Shown here one piece after another: positions 1-10,358 of a stretch of DNA of 64,000 bases (position 1 is the stretch's first letter; each line of letters starts with the position of its first letter). Both the position numbers and the translations under genes were made by a program. Source of the stretch: Beta vulgaris subsp. vulgaris. Taxonomy: Eukaryota > Streptophyta > Magnoliopsida > Caryophyllales > Amaranthaceae. Where the stretch lies: positions 8,516,740 through 8,580,739 of the forward strand of contig NC_079210.1 of NCBI RefSeq assembly GCF_026745355.1, in the 5' to 3' direction. The notes under the pieces are model-generated. The model was given only the letters and a program-made list of their open reading frames with translations. It was not told the origin of the DNA and ran no database searches.

Positions 1-67
1 TGATCTTGGGATAGATGTTCAAGTATATGATACTTGATTTTTCACATTATGTATCTAAGTTCCTACA
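1..67 (+). repeat. 3' end of the 5' LTR of the outermost Ty1/copia element
   Basis: The 67 bases match the end of the LTR at 43585-44294 and stop at the same TTCCTACA terminus, with a primer-binding site directly after. By eye about 6 of 67 positions differ between the two LTR ends, so this is the oldest insertion of the nest. The rest of this LTR lies left of the window. Confidence 0.85.
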
Positions 68-68
68 G

Positions 69-77
69 TGGTATCAG
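69..77 (+). other. Primer-binding site of outermost copia element
   Basis: TGGTATCAG, complementary to the 3' end of initiator tRNA-Met, begins one base after the LTR end. This sets the element's orientation as plus. Only nine bases match; the usual continuation GAGC is replaced by TTAG. Confidence 0.75.
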
Positions 78-505
78 TTAGCCTATTGCATAGATTAATA
101 TGATCATGTTGATGCATGTTTTCCTTCATTTTTTTTAAATTCAATTAGGGGAGGGTATTAGCATGAGGATAAGTTTCCATGATTAAAATAGGATTTTAAT
201 CTAAGTGGGAGTATAAAAATAGTTTATACATTTTCAATACATGTATATATATAATTGTTATATGTTTCATTTTTTTTATTAAGGTTGTTAATTAAAAATT
301 TGATATACATGTATGATTTTTGAATTGCATGTTCTAATTTTTTATGCTTAATATGATTATGTGTAAAAATTATTGCATGAATTCTTGAATAAAGAGCCTA
401 TTATGATTTATTTATGCATAAAAATGTTTAATGTATATTAAAATCATAAGTTTATTCGATTGAAAATTGCATGAATTTAGATCGAAATACAGAAGCAGAA
501 GCTGT

Positions 506-540
506 TTCGCGAGTCGCGAAGGCAGGTCGCGGGCCGCGAC
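506..540. repeat. Pair of CpG-rich 15-bp palindromes
   Basis: TTCGCGAGTCGCGAA (506-520) and GTCGCGGGCCGCGAC (526-540) are each perfect palindromes around one central base, set in otherwise AT-rich DNA. Nearly the same second palindrome recurs at 59456-59470 in a different copia element. Confidence 0.85.
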
Positions 541-1950
541 CCGGGTTTTGACCGCAACGACTCGTTTTTCTTTAACAGATTAAAATGTTTAATTCGTTTA
601 ACTCTTAATGCATATTAAGGTTTATCCCTTAATGCTTTGTATCCTATGCTAATAACTTAATGAATTAAAATAATGTTGGGTGTTTTTTTTATGATGCTAA
701 TTGCATGTTAGGTTGTTAGTATTAATAGTTGATTAATTCATCCATGCCTATTTATGTGGTTAGTAATCATGTTAAGTTTATATTTTAATACAATTAAAAT
801 ATATGTGGTGCCTACAATTGCTATAATTTTTTTTCTTTAAGTTTAATATGATTAAATTTGTTAGATTAATATTCTAAAGCCTTTGTGAGATGAAATTCTA
901 ATATGATTAAATTTTGTCTTAAGGTACTAACCATAGGATTTAATGTGAGATTAAATCTTCATGGTATTATTATGTTTTAAAGTTGTTAAAACATGATAAT
1001 TAATTTTAATAGTTGCTTAAAATGCATGTTTTATTTACATATGATATTATGAATGCATGCGGTGACTAGTATGGCACAAAACTTGGATAGAAAATACGAT
1101 CTACGAATCGTTGTTTGGTATTTTTGTAACTTAAATTGGTCTTCGTATCATTGGTATTTTTTGTAATATTAGTTTAAGTTTCAAAGTAATTCAAGATGGA
1201 GCACAAGGATGGAGATCCATGGTGGTTTTAAGATGGAGGCCTTAAAGAGTAGTCTTTAGTTTTTTTAGGGGCCATACTAGGATCACATTTTATTTTATGC
1301 ATTTAAATATTTCTTTTAAATGCTTTCTAAGTTTATTATGCTTGTGATTTAATTATTTGAATGTTCACTAGTAATTAAATCAACATAATAATTTACTTAG
1401 GTCCCTTAAATAAAATATTGGGTTTTTGCTATTTCAGATAAACACCTACTAAAACTTGATCGTTAGTAATAGGTTCTGCCAAAGCAGAGTGTTACTTTCA
1501 ATCTTGGGCTAAGTAGAGTAAATTTTCGAAATTTGCAAGTTTAGTTTGGTTTGGCCCAACAAAATCATCAACACAGTTTTGGATTTTGTACCAAAGTTTT
1601 GGGTTTTGTGTTGGGGTGACAAGCTCTGTCTAGGATTATGAAGGCTCTCTCCAACGTTGTGGGTAACTTCGTTACCTGAAAGCCATAATCACCTTGGCAA
1701 TCACCCATTAACTAAGAGTTACAATTGTTGTAATTAGTAAAAGAGTTTACTTACCTTTTTTAAACTTGGTTTTAAGTTGAGGCCAAAATCCACTTATAAA
1801 TCATGTTTGATAGGATCTTAGAATCAATTGATTCAAAAGGGACACTTTGAAGTTGATCAAGTGCATAGCTTTTATTTTAAAATGTTTAAAATTTATTAAA
1901 AGCTATTATGATAAACATACTTATTACTTTTGCATCTTCTATGTAGATAT

Positions 1951-2956
1951 CATGTCTGGTAACAACAATAATTCACATTTTAACTTACGTTCAATCCTTG
2001 AGAAGGATAAGTTGAACGGGAACAACTTCCTTGATTGGGAAAGGAATCTAAGAATTGTTCTTAGGTCCGAAGGTCGAGAGGATGTTCTTGAAACCCCGAT
2101 CCCAGTTTTAACTGCTACCTCTACTGATGCTGATAAAGAGGCCCATAAAGCCATTGCAGAAAGGTCAGTAATTGTTACTTGCCTTATGCTCGCGACTACC
2201 AAGCCTTCAAAAGAGGTTTGCAAGCTTGGATTCCTATAGCATTATCCGACAGTTGAAAATCATGTTTCAACAACAAGCTCGGATTGAGAGGTATGAGACT
2301 CACAAGGCTATTCTTGAGTGTGCGTTAGTTGAAGACAAGCCGGTCGCCACTCATATTTTCGAAATGATCGGTTATTTAGAGGCAATGGAGAGGTTGGGTT
2401 TTCCTTATAGCCAAGAGTTGGCTACTGACATCATTCTGCACTCACTTCATGAGGGGTTCAATACGTTTCGGTTGAACTTTAATATGAATGGGGTGACAAA
2501 GACCCATGCTGAGTTACATGGGATGCTCATGATTGCCGAGCAAAACACCCCTGTTGCACCTAAGAAGGAAGTTCTTATGGTTCAAAAGGGAAAGGGTTTT
2601 AAGAAGGAATGGGTTGGCAAGAAAAAGCAAGATAAGGGCAAGCAAGTTGCCACTAAGACTGCTGGTAAGCCACAGGCAAAGGCAAAGCCAAAGGTGGCCG
2701 TAAATGCCAAGTACTTCTATTGTGATCAAATAGGTCACTGGAAGCGTAACTGGCCGAAGTATCTGAAGGATAAGAAGTCTGGGGCTTCTTCTTCAGGTTT
2801 CTATGTCATTGACATTCATTTAGCAACATCTACTTCTTGGGTATTTGATACCGGTTGTGTTTCTCACATTACTTCGAATGTGCAGGGACTAAGAAGGAGA
2901 AGAACCTTGGCTAAAGGAGAGGTGGAACTGCGCGTTGGAAATGGTATAAGAGTTGC
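1951..2956 (+). pseudogene. gag and protease start of outermost copia element, broken
   Basis: Gag would package element RNA, and the protease cleaves the polyprotein. The chosen start is the ATG at 1951 (MSGNNNN), followed by a plant copia Gag pattern (NNFLDWERNLRIVLR). A frameshift near 2200 moves the reading into another frame, where RIERYETHKAILE and LATDIILHSLHEGF continue the family pattern to about 2956. The CCHC knuckle is damaged: the first and last cysteines are Y and W (YFYCDQIGHWKRNW, near 2709-2750). The protease active-site triad DTG remains in WVFDTGCVSHI. The reading is then cut at 2957 by a TG-starting LTR-like sequence. The lineage resembles Tork/TAR-type plant copia, but I am not certain. 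Confidence 0.85.
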
Positions 2957-3557
2957 TGTAACCGCCCGATTCCCGAGCTGCTAGGTAAACACACTTAAGT
3001 TCACTAATCACAATCAATGCTTAATAAGCCTCGAATTAAATATTTATTCACAGCGAAAACATAACCTTACAAATCGATCCTGGACCTGTGGGCTATGGTC
3101 CAACAAGACAAAATCCTTTATAAAAGACTTGAATTACATAGTCATTCAATCTCAAATTCCATGGCAAAAGAATAATCTATATTTAAATAATTTTAAATAA
3201 ACTCCTCTATATACAAACTTAAATCTCGGACTTTATCCCATAATACACCATTTGAATCATAACTTTGCTCTCAAGTCGATTTTGGCTTCCAACACAATCC
3301 TGCAACAAAGTTTGACTCTGACACCCATCAAGTGACAGGCCACAGAAATGACAACACTATCAGCAAAGCTGAGTACACACTGTATAATAGAAAATACAAG
3401 TTTAGGTGTGTTTTGAAAACTAACACATAGTTATAATAACAAATAATCACATTCAACTCAGTTACTGTAGTTTCACAAAATCAAATCGTTTGGCATGAAC
3501 GCGAATGGAGAGGGGTACCACGCAGTACTAGCTGTCTCCAAACTATTGAGGGTCGTC
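2957..3557. mobile_element. Left part of a Ty3-type LTR relic inside the outer copia
   Basis: At 2957 the copia protease reading stops and a sequence beginning TGTAACCGCCCGATTCCC starts, a typical start for plant Ty3 LTRs. It has no coding sequence. It is interrupted at 3557 by the Tekay-like element and resumes at 19204. No matching 5-bp target duplication was found at the far end, so the insert is truncated or the junction was later rearranged. Confidence 0.55.
3553..3557. repeat. Target-site duplication TCGTC (left)
   Basis: TCGTC directly precedes the TGTAACACC LTR start at 3558 and is repeated directly after the other LTR end at 19204-19208. This shows that 3558-19203 inserted as one unit. 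Confidence 0.95.
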
Positions 3558-5718
3558 TGTAACACCTCCACATTTCTCCACTTTAAAAACTTATACTTTC
3601 GTAAAATACTTGGAGAAACTTAAGGGTATTACCACTAAATATAAATATATTTTGGCAATACTATAATTTGATACACAAAATATGCAGCGGAAACTTCTAA
3701 CTTTATTTATAAAAATAATATTATTATCCAGAAACCACAATACTAATATGAAAAGTCTAAAGACTACTAAAATAGTGATCTAATTCTAATGATCCCAAAA
3801 GGTTCCTCCCATGCATCATGAATCATCAATAAACCTGCAAACTACTCTCATAAGGAAAGTAGGGCAAAGCCAAAACAAATAGGAAATACGAGTCAGTTGA
3901 AATACTGAGTACAATTACGTGCAAGACTTGTAAACTTGTAAATATATAATTCACATACTTTCATAAACATTCTTTATTTCACAATTCTAGTGATAACAAA
4001 AGATAAGATCAATCCATTATTAAAATTCACGTTAACACCAAAGAATATATCTCCTTTAATAATTCCATTAAAAGTGGAAAATAATAATATAAGAACTTAA
4101 CTTAAACCCCTTTCCTTGATCCGCAGATCCTAAGTGTGCACACCCCCCAAGCTAGTATACCTTTATGAATACAAAGACATTGGAGTAACCTTAATGCCAA
4201 CTAGTGGACTTGGAAGAACCCTTCTTGAACAAAGCCAAGGGGTAATTGTAATAAGAATAATGTAGGGGTAAATCTTTTCTTTAATTCAAATAAAGAATTA
4301 TGATAAACAAACTTAATTATAGGAAATTAAAAAAAACATAATTTAAACTTTTAAAACTAAAACTCATGCTAATATTTTTGAGTTACTCAAAGCCACTGAT
4401 TTGCAAAAGTGGATTCCTTCACAAAAAAAAAAGGATTATACATGCAAACTAATTTTTTTTTTATTTACTTTTCTAAAACAAACAAAACAATATTTGGTTG
4501 GTTTAGCATATCTACGAGTCAACAAAATAAGAGAAAATACAAGCTTTAATTTTATCTAGCCTAAATAATAAGAAAGTTTGATTAAACCAATTGCATATAC
4601 CAATTCATATAATTTATATTAAAACACACATAACTAATGTATACATAATAATTAAAGATCAAGCCACGTAAACGTACCTTGATAATTCACGAAATAAGAA
4701 AATCAACTAGTAAGGGAATGTTCACGAGGGAAATCCTCCTATTAATTATAAACTAATTCTAATCAAAACGATGAACAATATATGAACTCTAAAAGAAAAT
4801 TATGCTAACTAACTAATTATAGACATGATTCATGCTCAAACAATTAAAACATGTTTTTATAAAACTCAAAAAGATCAAAAACTAGGAATTAAAACAACTT
4901 TTAAAAAAAATAGAGTACTTACAACACCTCCCGCTAAAACTCCTCGGTGAAAAACTAAAACTACTCAAAGAGACCACTCACTTTAGGGAAAACTTTATAA
5001 GGAACTCTCAATTTTTTTGTGAAGAGAAAGTGAAGGATTAGAGGGTATTTATAGTGTAAACTAGGGTAGAAAAGAGGTAAAACTTTCCTAAATTATTAAA
5101 ATTAGGGCAAAAGAACTTTAAAAATTTTGCAACATCCTACAAAGCTGCCGTGCAGTAGCTGTAGAATGCAGCAAAAATGTTTATATAGATTTTTTTTTGT
5201 TTTTTATAAAAACTCTTCCCTAAAAAAAATTCTTTCCTAAATTCAATTTTGTTTGATTTTAATGTGATTGTTAAATCTTACCAAATCAATTAAAATCCCA
5301 TACTTTCTAGCTCAATATAAATCTCATAAAAATCTATTTTATAAGATTTAACAAAATATTTTAAATATTTGAAGTTTTCGGTTTTATTTAAAAGAAATCG
5401 ATTTTTTTCAAAACAACACTTAAAAAAAATCCGAAAATTACATACTAAAATGTATAATCTAATTTTATTACCACAAAATGAATTTTGGATTTTATAAAAT
5501 TATTTATCAAATATTTGTTTAAATAACTAATTAAATAAATAAGATAATGACAAGAGCAACTACTATTAAAAATTACTAAAATAACCTTTAAAATTCAAAC
5601 TATATTTCCCTCCAAATGATTCCCTCCAATGTGATTTTAAAATAGTTTGAAATGAGTTTTGAAGATAATTTTTTTTTTAAATAATCTCAATAAATGCCTA
5701 AAAATACGGGGTATTACA
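3558..5718 (-). repeat. 3' LTR of Tekay-like element
   Basis: It starts TGTAACACC and ends GGTATTACA on the plus strand, with the same ends as 17029-19203. It is AT-rich, with long A and T runs and no credible ORF. It abuts the polypurine tract at 5719, which identifies it as the 3' LTR of a minus-strand element. Confidence 0.95.
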
Positions 5719-5736
5719 GTCTACCCCCCTTAAAAG
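5719..5736 (-). other. Polypurine tract of Tekay-like element
   Basis: Plus-strand GTCTACCCCCCTTAAAAG reads as a purine-rich tract on the minus strand, directly beside the LTR. A second similar run, CTACCCCCCTTAAAAAGG, lies at about 5873-5890 near the end of pol. Confidence 0.8.
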
Positions 5737-5880
5737 AAGTTTCGTCCCGAAACTTACAAAGATTTTAAAAATATTTGTTTTCATGCTAAAATTATGAATG
5801 CACATGTAAGATGCAATATAACGACTCTACATGCTCTAAGAATGTAAAAGAGCGCGAAACTCTATCGCATTCTACCCCCC

Positions 5881-6363
5881 TTAAAAAGGGAGAAACGCCC
5901 CCGTAACTCCACTAACCCTAATGAACAACTCTGGGTACTTTCTACGCATTTCGTCCTCAGCCTCCCAAGTCGCTTCCTCGGTTTTGTGATTGGACCAAAG
6001 AACTTTCAATAACTTTACATCCTTATTTCTAGTACTACGCACTTTGCTATCTAGGATCTTAATCGGTCTTTCCTCATAGGTTAAGGTCTCATCCAATTCG
6101 ATAGATTCAGGTTGCAACACATGATAAGAATCTGCAATATACTTCCTCAATTGTGACACATGAAAGACATTATGTACCTTGCTTAACTCATTAGGTAACT
6201 CTAAACGATAAGCCACCTTGCCAACCCTAGTCAAAATTTTATAGGGTCCAATGTATTTTGGGCTTAGCTTGCCTCTCTTTCCAAACCTCATTACCCCTTT
6301 TGGCGGAGAAACTTTGAGTAAGATGCTTTCTCCAACCTCGTACTCCTCATCTCTCCTCTTCAA
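5881..6363 (-). pseudogene. Integrase C-terminus with chromodomain-like tail (Tekay-like)
   Basis: This 160-codon segment is the end of the polyprotein. It has the GPY/F-type module (KYIGPYKILTRVGKVAYRLEL) and the linker HNVFHVSQLRKYI, then a chromodomain-like stretch (PIKILDSKVRSTR, LLKVLWSNHKTEEATWE) near 5914-6080. In this family the chromodomain is thought to direct integration to particular chromatin. It is separated from the upstream integrase by an in-frame TAG at 6379-6381, where related elements have a sense codon, probably CAG changed by C-to-T. Confidence 0.9.
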
Positions 6364-6378
6364 ATCGGCATAGCTTTT

Positions 6379-7881
6379 CTATCGATCTTGGGCGGCTCGT
6401 ATCTTTTCTTGAATTAACCTGACTTGCTTCACGGTGCCCTCGATAAACTCTGGCCCAAGTACAATCGTTTCACTTATATCATTCCAACATATGGGGCTTC
6501 GACATTTTCGACCATACAAAGCTTCAAACGGTGCCATTCCAATACTTGCATGATGACTGTTGTTGTAGGAGAATTCAATCAAATCCAAGTAATCTTCCCA
6601 TGATCCTTGATACTCCATTACACAAGATCTTAACATGTCTTCCAATGTCTGAATAGTTCTCTCAGTTTGCCCATCAGTAGCTGGGTGAAAAGCGGTACTC
6701 ATCAGTAGCTTGGTCCCCATTGCTTTTTGCACACTTTGCCAAAAGTTCGATAAGAACCTAGAATCTCGATCAGAGATGATGTCCTTTGGTACTCCATGAT
6801 ACTTCACTACGAACTTCACATAGGCTATAGCCAATTGATCCATCGACCAAGTATTCTTTATTGGTATAAAAACTGCGGTCTTAGTCAAACGGTCCACTAC
6901 CACCCAAATAGTATCATTTCCTTTCTTACTTTTGGGCAAGGCTCCCACAAAATCCATTGAGATAGAGTCCCATTTCCAGCTAGGCACTTCCAAAGGTTGG
7001 ACCATCCCTTGAGGTCTCTTATGTTCAATCTTTACCTTTTGACAAGTAAGACACTTAGCCACAAATTCAGCAACTTCTTTCTTCATGTTTGACCACCAAA
7101 AAGTCTTCTTCAAATCCTTATACAACTTATCTCCCCCTGGATGCATTGAGTATGGTGAGTTGTGAGCTTCCTCCATCAATTTCTGCTTAAGATCCCCTTG
7201 ATTATGAGGCACACACCATCTTCCTTTGAATCTCACACTGCCATCATCAAATATTTTGAAGTCTAGTGCTTGGCCCTCTTGAATTTTCTTCTTAATTTTC
7301 TCCAATTTATCATCCCCAGCTTGACTTTCCCTGATCTCATCAAGAATAGAAGGTTGGATCGCTATGGCACCTAGTAGTTCTTCTACGCTTCCTAGCTCCA
7401 TGACTTCCAAGTTCATCTTCTGAAACTCCATACATAACTGATCTGGCAATATTATTGCATTAATCGAATGACTAGTCTTCCTACTCAAAGCATCAGCCAC
7501 AACGTTAGCCTTCCCTTCATGATACTGGATATCCAAGTCATAATCCTTAATGAGTTCTAACCATCTCCTTTGCCTCATGTTCAACTCCTTTTGAGTAAAT
7601 ATGTACTTCAAGCTCTTATGATCTGTATAAATCTTACAAGTTACTCCATATAAATAGTGTCTCCAAATCTTTAAGGCGAACACAATGGCAGCTAATTCTA
7701 AGTCATGAGTTGGATAATTCACCTCATAAGGTTTCAATTGCCTCGAAGCATAAGCAATCACCTTTCGATTTTGCATCAGTACACACCCTAAGCCATATTT
7801 CGATGCATCACTATAAACCTCATATTGTTGACCTTCATCTGGCAATGCTAAAATTGGTGCTAAAGTTAACCTGTTCTTCAA
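6379..7881 (-). pseudogene. RNase H and integrase of Tekay-like element
   Basis: This 500-codon open segment contains RNase H motifs ([35 protein letters not shown]). Then come the integrase zinc region (histidine-containing HPGGDK and CLTCQK) and the DDE core: D in [10 protein letters not shown] in [10 protein letters not shown] in [13 protein letters not shown]. All catalytic acids appear present. RNase H degrades template RNA and integrase joins the cDNA to host DNA. The segment is disconnected upstream by an apparent one-base deletion near 7880 and downstream by the TAG at 6379-6381. Confidence 0.93.
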
Positions 7882-8287
7882 AACTGAAATGCCTCCTCAC
7901 ACTCTGAACTCCAAATAAATTTACACTCCTTTTTCATCAAGTTAGTCATAGGCCTCGAAATCCTAGAGAAGTCCTTCACAAATATTCGGTAATATCCGGC
8001 CAATCCCAAGAAACTCCTTATATCAGATACACTCTTCGGAGTAGGCCATTCAGTAACAGCTCGAATCTTAGCGGGATCCACTGAAACACCCTCTTTCGAG
8101 ATCACATGGCCCAAAAATGCAACTTCCTCTAACCAAAACTCACATTTAAAAAGCTTAGCATATAACTGATGCTCTCTCAACTTTGACAAAACTTGTCTTA
8201 AATGCTCCTCATGTGCCTCCCTATCCTTAGAGTAAACCAGAATGTCGTCGATGAAAACAACAACAAATTTATCCAAGAACGTTCTGA
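7878..8287 (-). pseudogene. C-terminal half of reverse transcriptase (Tekay-like), split by CACTA element
   Basis: It carries the catalytic motif [13 protein letters not shown] (about 8224-8265), followed by [27 protein letters not shown] and the RNase H connection. Its upstream half is at 10105-10358, on the other side of the CACTA insert. Removing the insert and one AAG copy restores the family pattern across the junction, which supports a simple insertion. Near 7880 the reading is one base short of the family pattern, giving a frameshift. Confidence 0.93.
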
Positions 8288-8389
8288 AAGCACTAGTAGA
8301 ATAAATGCTATTTACTGCGGTCAAAAAGTGGTCTATTGCGGCGGTTTTGGAGCGCAACAATTAAAGGGGCAGCAATAGGTAATTAATAT

Positions 8390-8525
8390 ATTGCTGCGGT
8401 TTTAAACGGCAGCAATATTTGAACATATTGCTGCGGTTTCTAGTTGAAACCGCAGCAATATAATAATTTAATATCAGATTTATAATACACCTATTGCTGC
8501 GGTTCCTAGTCAAAACCGCAGCAAT
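8390..8525. repeat. Left subterminal hairpins of CACTA element
   Basis: Three inverted pairs of ATTGCTGCGG...CCGCAGCAAT lie at about 8390-8417, 8427-8459 and 8493-8525. Each is a stem of 10-14 bp with a short loop. Confidence 0.88.
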
Positions 8526-8541
8526 AGGTACTGGTACAGGT

Positions 8542-8575
<34 letters not shown>

Positions 8576-9339
8576 ATTTTGCCATTAAATTTGAAATACA
8601 AAAAAAACTAAAAGAAAATAAAACATTACTGCTTGAAATTAATGACAAAAAATTATTATACAGAATTCAAAAACATAAAAAATACAAAAAACAGATTGAA
8701 ATATATTATTATAATATTTTTAAGGCAGATTGTAAAAAAGTTAAAATTATAGTACAAAATAACAGATCTAAAAAGAAATTCTAACAATTATCATAAAAAT
8801 AACACCCAACAAAAGAATAAAAATGTAACTCCAAAAAACTATAAGAAAAAATATATACAACTATAATAATTTTTTTTTTGGTGGAAAAAAGGGCAGAACA
8901 CCCAATACAAGGAAAGCAAAAAAACAGAGAATACGAAAACAACGATACTACAGAAAGAAGACTAGATCTGAAAGTAATTGTATACAAATAATTACAAAAA
9001 TATTATAACAGCAATTAACAAAATAACATTTACAAAATAACATCTCTAACAACCCTATTATTTATTGGAACCAAGGCACTCCTACTGTTCCACGTATAAC
9101 TGTGACTCTGTGACCCAACCGCCTTTGATCCCCAAGTCCCTGTTGATTGCTTTGCTCAACAGTAACAGTATCCTGTATCCTCCTCCAACGCTTCTTCCAC
9201 CTTATAATAGCAAACAAATAAATACTTCAACCTTATAATATTCAACAATATAATATAATATAATTCAAAATTACCTTTTCCTCCTCCAACGCTTCTTCCA
9301 TCCTCTCGCCCCCTCTTCAAAAAAAAAAAAAAAAAAACA

Positions 9340-9560
9340 GTGGTGAAACGACCGACGAAGGACGAACTGGAACGAATTGGAACGGCGAAGGACGAACTGA
9401 AGTGAAACGGCTGGACTGAAGTGAAACGGCCGACGAAGGATGAACTGGAACGAGGAATGAACGGCCGACCGCCGCACGAACGACGAAGGACTGGACCGAC
9501 CAACGAACTGGGACGACGAACGAACTGGAACGACGCAGATGTGGTTTCGCCGGAACGGAA
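9340..9560. repeat. GC-rich degenerate tandem repeat inside CACTA element
   Basis: The sequence is built from imperfect copies of units such as CGACGAAGGACGAACTGGAA and GAAGTGAAACGGC. It is much more GC-rich than its surroundings. It keeps reading frames open on the minus strand, but their products are simple repeats (SSSFVGRF), so I do not call a gene. Confidence 0.7.
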
Positions 9561-9595
9561 CAACGACGGGAGGCGTGAAACTGATGTCGTGGGTG

Positions 9596-9740
9596 GTTAA
9601 ATCTGAGAGGAGAGAGAGAGGAGAGAGAGATGCGTGAGTTTGAGGGGAGAGATGCGTGAGTTTGAGGGGGGAGAGAGAGAGGAGAGAGAGATGCGTGAGT
9701 TTGAGGAGAGAGAGAGAGGAGAGAGGGAGGCGTGGGAGGA
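9596..9740. repeat. Purine-rich minisatellite inside CACTA element
   Basis: GAGAGA runs alternate with three copies of ATGCGTGAGTTTGAGG. Almost all bases on the plus strand are purines. No coding function is apparent. Confidence 0.8.
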
Positions 9741-9824
9741 GAGTGAGCGGTTTCTTTAGGGTTTAGTGAGAGGTGCCCTCTTAAATACTATACTATTAAA
9801 ATAATATGAGGAGAGTGAGCTTAA

Positions 9825-10067
9825 TATTGCTGCGGTTTCCAAGTAGGACCGCAGCAATATATTAAAAAAGTATTTTTTAAAATATTGCTGCGGTCCTACG
9901 TGGAAACCGCAGCAATATATGGTGTTATGGCCCCACAACTTTTCAAAATTTTGCCCGTTGAATAATATTGCTGCGGTTTTTGGCGGGAAACCGCAGCAAT
10001 ATTGTCATTTTAAATTTTTTTTCTTTTTGCGTGTTATATTGCTGCGTATAGGTAAAATCGCAGCAAT
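9825..10067. repeat. Right subterminal hairpins of CACTA element
   Basis: Four hairpins lie at about 9825-9859, 9883-9917, 9967-10000 and 10038-10067, using the same ATTGCTGCGG motif as the left end. The hairpin at 9883-9917 is almost the exact reverse complement of the one at 9825-9859, so the two could also pair with each other. Confidence 0.88.
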
Positions 10068-10104
10068 ATCAGCGCAGCAAATAGAATTTATTCTACTAGT
10101 GAAG

Positions 10105-10358
10105 TTCTATGCATCAAATCCATGAAAACTGCAGGTGCATTAGTCAAACCAAAAGGCATCACCGTGAACTCATAATGTCCATAGCGAGTCCTAAAGGCTG
10201 TCCTTGCGATATCATTCTCCGCAATCCTTTATTGATGATAACCAGACCTCAGGTCTATTTTAGAAAAGATTCCAGCCCCCTTGAGTTGGTCAAACAAATC
10301 ATCTATTCTCGGAAGTGGGTATTTGTTCTTGATAGTTACACTATTTAGTTCCCGATAG
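10105..10358 (-). pseudogene. N-terminal half of reverse transcriptase (Tekay-like)
   Basis: In a frame shifted from the upstream gag-protease reading, this part encodes typical Ty3 RT motifs, including IDLRSGYHQ and [24 protein letters not shown] stop follows HQ (10229-10231), where the family has a leucine. The segment ends at the CACTA insertion. Confidence 0.88.

Larger units (their letters stand above)
68..1950 (+). other. Long non-coding leader of outermost copia element
   Basis: About 1.9 kb separates the primer-binding site from the gag start. It is AT-rich with no credible ORF. It contains a CpG-rich palindrome pair (506-540). The segment just before gag ends in TTTTGCATCTTCTATGTAG, which resembles a pyrimidine tract and 3' splice site, so a leader intron is possible but unproven. 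I see no other insertion with clean ends in it. Confidence 0.6.
8291..10101. mobile_element. Non-autonomous CACTA (En/Spm-type) transposon
   Basis: The 1811-bp element begins CACTAGTAGAATAAAT and ends with its inverse ATTTATTCTACTAGTG. It is flanked by the 3-bp duplication AAG (8288-8290 and 10102-10104). CACTA ends plus a 3-bp duplication are diagnostic of the superfamily. It encodes no transposase. Both ends are dense in ATTGCTGCGG motifs paired as hairpins, the kind of subterminal repeats bound by CACTA accessory proteins. The middle holds poly-T, GC-rich degenerate repeats and a purine minisatellite. It inserted into the Tekay-like RT gene. Confidence 0.95.

Noticed and set aside
9156..9563. 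Minus-strand 135-codon ORF in the CACTA element
   Set aside because: It consists of degenerate repeats (SSSFVGRF) and a poly-F run from a homopolymer; no recognisable domain.
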